18,312 bases of DNA from Oceanospirillaceae bacterium UBA1126. GTDB lineage: Bacteria > Pseudomonadota > Gammaproteobacteria > Pseudomonadales > Balneatricaceae. Shown piece after piece: positions 14,634-18,312 of the stretch. The stretch lies in assembly GCA_002312935.1 (NCBI GenBank), contig DCAT01000154.1, forward strand, positions 1 through 18,312. The letters are read 5' to 3'. The translations under genes and the position numbers were made by a program. Numbering within the stretch: position 1 is the stretch's first letter; each line of letters opens with the position of its first letter. The notes under the pieces were generated by a model. It was not told where the DNA came from. It saw only the letters and a program-made list of their open reading frames with translations, and searched no databases.

Positions 14634-15332
14634 ATGAAAACGATTGGCCTTATAGGCGGTATGAGTTGGGAGTCTACAAGTCTCTATTACAGCGCTATTA
14701 ATCAGGGGGTTAGGGAAAGTTTAGGTGGCCTACATAGTGCTAAAATTTGTCTATATAGTGTAGATTTTCACGAAATTGAGCAATTACAGCATCAAGGCAA
14801 ATGGCAACAAACAGCAGACATTTTAGCCAAGGCGGCTGAAGCAGTAGAAGCGGGTGGCGCGGATCTTTTTTTAATTTGTACCAACACCATGCACAAGGTT
14901 GCTCCAGAGGTTCAGGCAGCAGTAAATATTCCCCTATTGCATATAGCCGATGCTACAGCTAAGAAACTGTTAGCGGATGGCATTACTAAAGTTGGGTTGC
15001 TGGGTACTGGGTTTACTATGCAGCAGGATTTTTACCAAGGACGCTTGACTCAAGGATTTGGCATCCGGGTGATTACGCCAAATGCCGAGCAGCAACAAAA
15101 AGTTCATGAGGTAATCTACCAAGAATTGTGCCTGGGTAAAATTAACAAGCAGTCTAAGCGCTACTACCTTGAGGTGATTCAAGATTTACATAACCAAGGT
15201 GCCCAAGCTGTTATTTTAGGCTGCACAGAAATCACTTTGCTGGTCAAACAAGCTGAGACTTCAGTTCCCCTTTACGACACTACCGCCATTCACGCTCAAA
15301 GCGCAGTGGCGGCTGCATTGGATGATACCTGA
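14634..15332 (+). CDS. Aspartate/glutamate-family amino-acid racemase
   Basis: A PLP-independent racemase of the Asp/Glu/hydantoin racemase superfamily, closest by motif to aspartate racemases and the broad-specificity YgeA/RacE type. It has 232 residues from this ATG. The start MKTIGLIGGMSWEST is the family signature; a longer frame from 14493 runs inside aroE and adds nothing conserved. The two catalytic cysteines are both present: C82 in ICTNTMHKV and C197 in LGCTEI. They sit on opposite sides of the substrate in the two pseudo-symmetric domains. Substrate specificity is not readable from sequence. D-amino acids could serve peptidoglycan or be catabolised. It starts 52 nt after aroE and is probably the last gene of that transcript. 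No clear Shine-Dalgarno sequence precedes it. Confidence 0.9.
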   Translation: MKTIGLIGGMSWESTSLYYSAINQGVRESLGGLHSAKICLYSVDFHEIEQLQHQGKWQQTADILAKAAEAVEAGGADLFLICTNTMHKVAPEVQAAVNIPLLHIADATAKKLLADGITKVGLLGTGFTMQQDFYQGRLTQGFGIRVITPNAEQQQKVHEVIYQELCLGKINKQSKRYYLEVIQDLHNQGAQAVILGCTEITLLVKQAETSVPLYDTTAIHAQSAVAAALDDT

Positions 15333-15340
15333 GGTGCTGT

Positions 15341-16072
15341 TTAACTAAGCTCGGCACTGTGATAAATATTTTGTACGTCATCAAGGTCTGTCAGCATGTC
15401 TAGAAAGGTTTCAAACATTGCTGCGTCATCACCCGTTATTGGGCTCGTATTTTGTGGGATGAATTGAATCTCATCCACTTCAAACTCAAACTCACCCTTA
15501 TCGTTACTTAAAGTATCGATGAGCGCTTGCTTGGCTTTGTTGTACTCAGTGTTAGGTGCAAATACAGTAGTCTTACCATCCTCACATTCAACGTCGGTCA
15601 CATCTACGTCGGCATCCATTAGCGCCTCTAGTACGGCATCTTCGTCATCCCCGGCAAATACAAAAATAGCACTATGATCAAACATATGGCCTACACTACC
15701 CGAGGTACCAATTTTACACTTAGTTTTAGTGAAGCATAGGCGTACGTCACCAAAAGTACGGTTTGGATTGTCTGTTAGGCACTCAACAATCACCATAGCA
15801 TTGCCCGGGCCATAACCTTCATAACGTGCGGTGGAGTAGTCTTCCCCGCCACCACCTTTGGCCTTTTCTAAGGCCTTATCGATCACATGGCTAGGGACTT
15901 GATCTTTTTTGGCCTTGTCGATGAGGGTGCGAAGCGCCAAGTTACCATCGGGTTCCACACCACCAGATTTTGCACAAACGTAAATTTCACGGCCGTATTT
16001 GCTATACACCTTAGCCTTAGCGTCAGATGTTTTGGCGATGTCTAACTTTTTGTTTTGGTAGGCTCTGCCCAT
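15341..16072 (-). CDS. yeeN: YebC/TACO1-family protein, YeeN type
   Basis: A 243-residue YebC/PmpR-family protein. The family was long annotated as DNA-binding transcriptional regulators; more recent work ties YebC-like proteins and mitochondrial TACO1 to translation, helping ribosomes through proline-rich stretches. The N-terminus MGRAYQNKKLDIAKTSDAKAKVYSKYGREIY differs from canonical YebC (MAGHSKWANI...) and matches E. coli YeeN. The middle has QVPSHVIDKALEKAKGGGGEDY and RYEGYGPGNAMVIVECLTDN; the C-terminus ETFLDMLTDLDDVQNIYHSAEL is also YeeN-like. The three-domain length is complete. It is alone on its strand, converges on the racemase gene (8 nt apart, no terminator) and diverges from the acetyltransferase gene. 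The symbol is by similarity; the exact role is unproven. Confidence 0.9.
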   Translation of the reverse strand: MGRAYQNKKLDIAKTSDAKAKVYSKYGREIYVCAKSGGVEPDGNLALRTLIDKAKKDQVPSHVIDKALEKAKGGGGEDYSTARYEGYGPGNAMVIVECLTDNPNRTFGDVRLCFTKTKCKIGTSGSVGHMFDHSAIFVFAGDDEDAVLEALMDADVDVTDVECEDGKTTVFAPNTEYNKAKQALIDTLSNDKGEFEFEVDEIQFIPQNTSPITGDDAAMFETFLDMLTDLDDVQNIYHSAELS

Positions 16073-16096
16073 GGTATTTGTCCAGTGGAAAAAATC

Positions 16097-16118
16097 ATTA
16101 TAATGTTACCTTTATAAT
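16097..16118. promoter_or_regulatory. AT-rich divergent promoter region yeeN / acetyltransferase
   Basis: The 123-nt gap between the two divergent genes holds two TATAAT hexamers on the plus strand (16099-16104 and 16113-16118). A minus-strand TATAAT (16102-16097) overlaps the first. No convincing -35 box is paired with any of them. This is probably where both genes are started, but strand assignment is tentative. Confidence 0.35.
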
Positions 16119-16195
16119 TGATCTGGCGAAAGCTACAGATGTAAACTTCTTTAATAACCCTAAAACAAGCGCTATTTCACTTAGGATTCAACGCA

Positions 16196-16690
16196 ATGAA
16201 TATCCGAGAAGTTATTGATGGTGATTTTGATGGGATCTGGCCTATTTTTCATAACATTGTTTTTATGGGCGAAACCTATGCCTACCCAAGAGACACCAGC
16301 AAGGTGCAAGCTCAAAAAATATGGATAGAAGCCCCGCGGAAGACTTATGTGGTCGAAGAAGAGGGCATTATTGTAGGCACTTACTTCATCAAGACCAACC
16401 AGGCAGGCGCGGGTTCTCATGTGTGTAATTGTGGTTATATGGTCTCAGCTACTGCAAGAGGGCGAGGTATAGCGTCTTTTATGTGTAAACATTCACAGAA
16501 ACAAGCCCGTGATTTAGGCTATAAAGCGATGCAGTTTAATTTTGTCGCAGAAACTAACGAAGCGGCCATACGCCTGTGGCATAAACTTACTTTTGAAACA
16601 GTGGGCCGATTGCCTAAGGCCTTTAACCATCCATCCCTAGGTTTTGTTGATGCGTTGGTGATGTATAAATGGTTAGATGGCAACCTGTAA
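16196..16690 (+). CDS. GNAT-family N-acetyltransferase
   Basis: A 164-residue single-domain acetyl-CoA-dependent N-acetyltransferase of the GNAT fold. The acetyl-CoA pyrophosphate loop is seen in YMVSATARGRGIASFM (81-96), where R88-G-R-G-I-A93 fits the R/QxxGxG/A rule. It is followed by helix 3 and motif B, NFVAETNEAAIRLWHKLTFETVGRLPKAF (115-143), where N121 and the aromatic LWHKLTF stretch are typical. The N-terminal half, with MGETYAYPRD, is less conserved and would define the acceptor. The acceptor is unknown; small amine or amino-acid analogue detoxification is common in this subgroup, but that is a guess. AGGA lies about 10 nt before the ATG. It is monocistronic, divergent from yeeN, and followed by a 524-nt stretch without an intact gene. 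Confidence 0.85.
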   Translation: MNIREVIDGDFDGIWPIFHNIVFMGETYAYPRDTSKVQAQKIWIEAPRKTYVVEEEGIIVGTYFIKTNQAGAGSHVCNCGYMVSATARGRGIASFMCKHSQKQARDLGYKAMQFNFVAETNEAAIRLWHKLTFETVGRLPKAFNHPSLGFVDALVMYKWLDGNL

Positions 16691-16816
16691 AGGCTCAAAA
16701 GTCTAAAATCTTTAGTCAATTTTTACTGAGTGTATTAGGCTCTCGCTTTCAAAAAAACCAATAAAAAGATGATAATCAAATTCAAGCAAGGCCACTAGGT
16801 CGATACAATAATACCC

Positions 16817-17088
16817 ATATTTCAACAATATCTATTTGTCATCGGTTCATCTCAAGGTGTGCTTCTTGCCGCTTTAGTTTTGCTCTTTTGAGCATGAGTG
16901 ATGTGCTAATTGTTGTGTTTATGTATGGCATTTTCATGGCACAGAAGAGTAGCCCAAGATGGTTCAAAATCGACCACATTGAAGAAAAGCTGATGGCCAA
17001 GTTACCTAATGAGGACAATGTATTAGACGCTGATAAAAGTCTTACTCTGCCAGCAACGGGTAAAGGTATAGATTGTTCAATCCACTGA
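16817..17088 (+). pseudogene. Probable remnant of a membrane-anchored AraC-type regulator
   Basis: Two adjoining frames look like the two ends of one kind of protein. Frame 2 (16817-16891) encodes IFQQYLFVIGSSQGVLLAAL and then a few hydrophobic residues to a TGA. That resembles the first helix of regulators with a seven-helix N-terminal domain, but the start codon position is ATA. Frame 1 (from about 16894 to 17088) encodes a hydrophobic helix SDVLIVVFMYGIFMAQ, a charged linker WFKIDHIEEKLMAKL, then LDADKSLTLPATGKGIDCSIH and a stop. That pattern recalls the last membrane helix, linker and first helix-turn-helix of such AraC proteins (compare the common form LDPDLTLPxLAxxLGIS). Helices 2-6 and most of the DNA-binding domain are missing. 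Homology is from memory of the family. A separate 65-residue small membrane protein from ATG 16894 is the alternative, but it has no ribosome-binding site. Confidence 0.4.
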
Positions 17089-17163
17089 CTGTGCAAAAAA
17101 TGAACATCTAAAGTTAAGCGCCAGTGAGTAATAACATGTAGTGTTCTGCGCCACTTAAACCGA

Positions 17164-17180
17164 GTTTAATTTAGTTAAAC
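17164..17180. repeat. Small inverted repeat upstream of the ABA4-like gene
   Basis: Arms GTTTAA (17164-17169) and TTAAAC (17175-17180) around 5 nt lie 35 nt before the ATG at 17215. The position is suitable for an operator or promoter element of the membrane-protein pair downstream. AT-rich dyads of this size occur by chance, so this is tentative. Confidence 0.25.
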
Positions 17181-17214
17181 GCTGAATGCTCATCTTTTCA
17201 AATAGGCACTATTA

Positions 17215-17700
17215 ATGCAGCTCAGCGATATCTATCCCACTGGCATATCACCTGATCAATGGTTCATGTATGCGAGCCAACTAGCCATGCTTGGGTGGCT
17301 GATCCTTATTTTTTTGCCACGAAAAATAAAACTGTTATCGGTTATTCCTCAATATGTTATCCCCTTCGCACTAAGCCTGCTTTATGCGGGCTCCGCTTTA
17401 ACGACCTACTTTACCTCTGAGGGAGGCTACGACTCGTTAATGGGGCTGCGTACCTTATTCGAGAGTGACCAGTTTTTGCTGGCTGGCTGGGTACATTACC
17501 TTGCTTTTGATTTGTTCATAGGTGCTTGGATTGCTCGGAATGCTGACCGTTTGTCCATATCAAGGTTATTACAAGCACCAATTTTGATCATGACTTTCAT
17601 GTTTGGTCCTGTTGGCTTAGTGCTGTTTTTGGCTATGCGGATGGTATTGTCTCCATCCACAAAAGTAAGTGAGAATCAAAAGGAGGTGACACATGCTTAA
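17215..17700 (+). CDS. ABA4-like (DUF4281) membrane protein
   Basis: A 161-residue integral membrane protein with about four helices: residues 18-35, 46-64, 88-108 and 119-143. The stretch GWVHYLAFDLFIGAWIARNA (91-110), with its His, Tyr, Asp and Trp, is the hallmark of the ABA4-like family. It is followed by the FMFGPVGLVLFLAMR block (128-142). The family is named after plant ABA4, needed for neoxanthin formation in plastids. Bacterial members have no established reaction, so no carotenoid role should be assumed. The length is normal for the family. The ribosome-binding site is poor (AGG about 11 nt before ATG). The last 8 nt overlap the next gene, so the two are co-translated. Confidence 0.85.
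   Translation: MQLSDIYPTGISPDQWFMYASQLAMLGWLILIFLPRKIKLLSVIPQYVIPFALSLLYAGSALTTYFTSEGGYDSLMGLRTLFESDQFLLAGWVHYLAFDLFIGAWIARNADRLSISRLLQAPILIMTFMFGPVGLVLFLAMRMVLSPSTKVSENQKEVTHA
17681..17689 (+). promoter_or_regulatory. Strong Shine-Dalgarno of the last gene
   Basis: AGGAGGTGA is a full match to the anti-Shine-Dalgarno end of 16S rRNA. It lies inside the 3' end of the ABA4-like gene, 3 nt before the ATG at 17693 (core AGGAGG 6 nt before). It fixes the start of the last gene and is the best ribosome-binding site I noticed in the window. Confidence 0.85.
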
Positions 17701-18312
17701 GTCTATGACTAGCTTTATATCTAACCAATATGCGGCGGTTCTGTTTACTATGGATCAGGATCATATTACTCGACTCATGTGGATGAGTAGTCTTTTTATG
17801 ATGGCTTTTGTAGTAATTTTAATGCCTGCTTATTATTTTGACACGCGTCTGTTAGAGGGCTCTTCTGTTTGGGCGAAGCCGATAAAATTCAGTCTGTCTT
17901 TTGCCATGCATTTCTTTACACTTGCGCTTCTTGCGCAGCAACTTGAAATCAAACTTCGAACAGGTTTTTTACTTAAGCTATTTAGCTATTTAGCGGTTGG
18001 ATCAATGTTGTTTGAAATAATTTATATGTCGACCCAATCCGGTCGTGGGAGACGATCACACTACAATTTGGAGACGACCTACGAAATGCTCATGTATATC
18101 CTAATGGGGGTAGGTGGGACTTTATTAGTGACCATTTCTTTTATTCTTGGAGTGATGATTTGGAAACACAGTAAAAGTAAGGGATCGAATCAAGGATTAT
18201 TTTTTGGATCTGTTATTGGATTAGTTTCAGGTTCTGTTCTGACCCTGGTGGCGGCAGGCTATATGAGTAGTACGATGTCGCATTTAGTTGGTGACACTGT
18301 CAATAATGTCAA
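17693..18312 (+). CDS. Multi-pass membrane protein of unknown function (partial)
   Basis: A gene truncated by the right window edge; 206 codons are visible without a stop. It begins MLKSMTSFISNQYAAVLF. Hydrophobic segments lie at about 30-48, 65-82, 95-112, 133-156 and 169-190, so it is an integral inner-membrane protein with at least five helices. Conserved-looking polar spots are YFDTRLLEGSSVWAKPIKFSLSFAMHF (48-74) and the loop QSGRGRRSHYNLETTYE (115-131), whose RGR-SH-N residues recur in similar uncharacterised bacterial proteins as I remember them. No enzyme or transporter signature is recognised. It overlaps the ABA4-like gene by 8 nt and has a near-perfect Shine-Dalgarno, so it is made with that protein, probably in larger amounts. 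The two may act together in the membrane. Confidence 0.82.
   Translation, partial: MLKSMTSFISNQYAAVLFTMDQDHITRLMWMSSLFMMAFVVILMPAYYFDTRLLEGSSVWAKPIKFSLSFAMHFFTLALLAQQLEIKLRTGFLLKLFSYLAVGSMLFEIIYMSTQSGRGRRSHYNLETTYEMLMYILMGVGGTLLVTISFILGVMIWKHSKSKGSNQGLFFGSVIGLVSGSVLTLVAAGYMSSTMSHLVGDTVNNV

Larger units (their letters stand above)
16691..17214. other. 524-nt stretch without an intact gene
   Basis: No complete gene or strong terminator is visible. Just after the acetyltransferase stop there is only a weak CTAAA/TTTAG hairpin near 16704-16716. The part from about 16817 to 17088 carries hydrophobic and regulator-like coding fragments in two frames (see the pseudogene entry). The last 100 nt before 17215 are AT-rich and contain a GTTTAA/TTAAAC inverted repeat. 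Confidence 0.5.

Noticed and set aside
16839..17096. 85-codon minus-strand frame in the gap
   Set aside because: It has a TTG start, no ribosome-binding site and no family resemblance, while the plus strand shows regulator-like fragments.
1..18312. Mobile elements, CRISPR arrays, prophage or toxin-antitoxin genes
   Set aside because: By eye there are no transposase motifs, regularly spaced repeats, integrase or att-like duplications; the window is mostly conserved housekeeping synteny.

Overview
The window reads as chromosomal DNA of a marine-type gammaproteobacterium, close to the replication origin. The gene order gyrB / glyS-glyQ / LpxL-type acyltransferase / trkA-rsmB-fmt-def / dprA-tsaC-hemF-aroE is the arrangement I know from the origin-proximal region of Pseudomonas. 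The moderate, mid-40s-looking GC content (judged by eye) and the protein sequences suggest a relative in the Pseudomonadales/Cellvibrionales area rather than Pseudomonas itself. The lineage is inferred from synteny and remembered homologues, not from a search.

Left part (1-3640): the 3' end of gyrB converges on glyS, which overlaps glyQ by 4 nt. The two units share a symmetrical, probably bidirectional terminator. The short gap between them also holds a 16-bp sequence matching the ParB-binding centromere site parS, consistent with an origin-proximal position. The glyQ side has a good -10 box, a GTG start and a tiny overlapping reading frame. Facing the other way is a lipid A-type acyltransferase gene, preceded by a 25-bp dyad.

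Middle part (4552-11008), all on the minus strand: def-fmt-rsmB-trkA-trkH, then a small SAM-dependent methyltransferase. This joins translation and ribosome genes (peptide deformylase, Met-tRNA formyltransferase, 16S rRNA m5C967 methyltransferase) to the Trk potassium uptake system. Genes are 62-84 nt apart or overlap, so one long operon is likely. Its promoter appears to lie in the divergent gap before dprA.

Right-middle part (11120-15332), plus strand: dprA-tsaC-hemF-aroE and an aspartate/glutamate-family racemase, with small gaps. These cover DNA processing, the tRNA t6A precursor, oxygen-dependent haem synthesis, the shikimate pathway and amino-acid racemisation. A YeeN-type member of the YebC family converges on the racemase, and a GNAT acetyltransferase diverges from it.

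Right end (16691-18312) is the accessory part. A 524-nt stretch holds what looks like the broken remains of a membrane-anchored AraC-type regulator. It is followed by an ABA4-like (DUF4281) four-helix membrane protein, overlapped by 8 nt by an unnamed multi-pass membrane protein that runs off the end. This pair, with a regulator remnant beside it, is the least explained part of the window. I see no tRNA, rRNA, CRISPR, insertion sequence or prophage gene.
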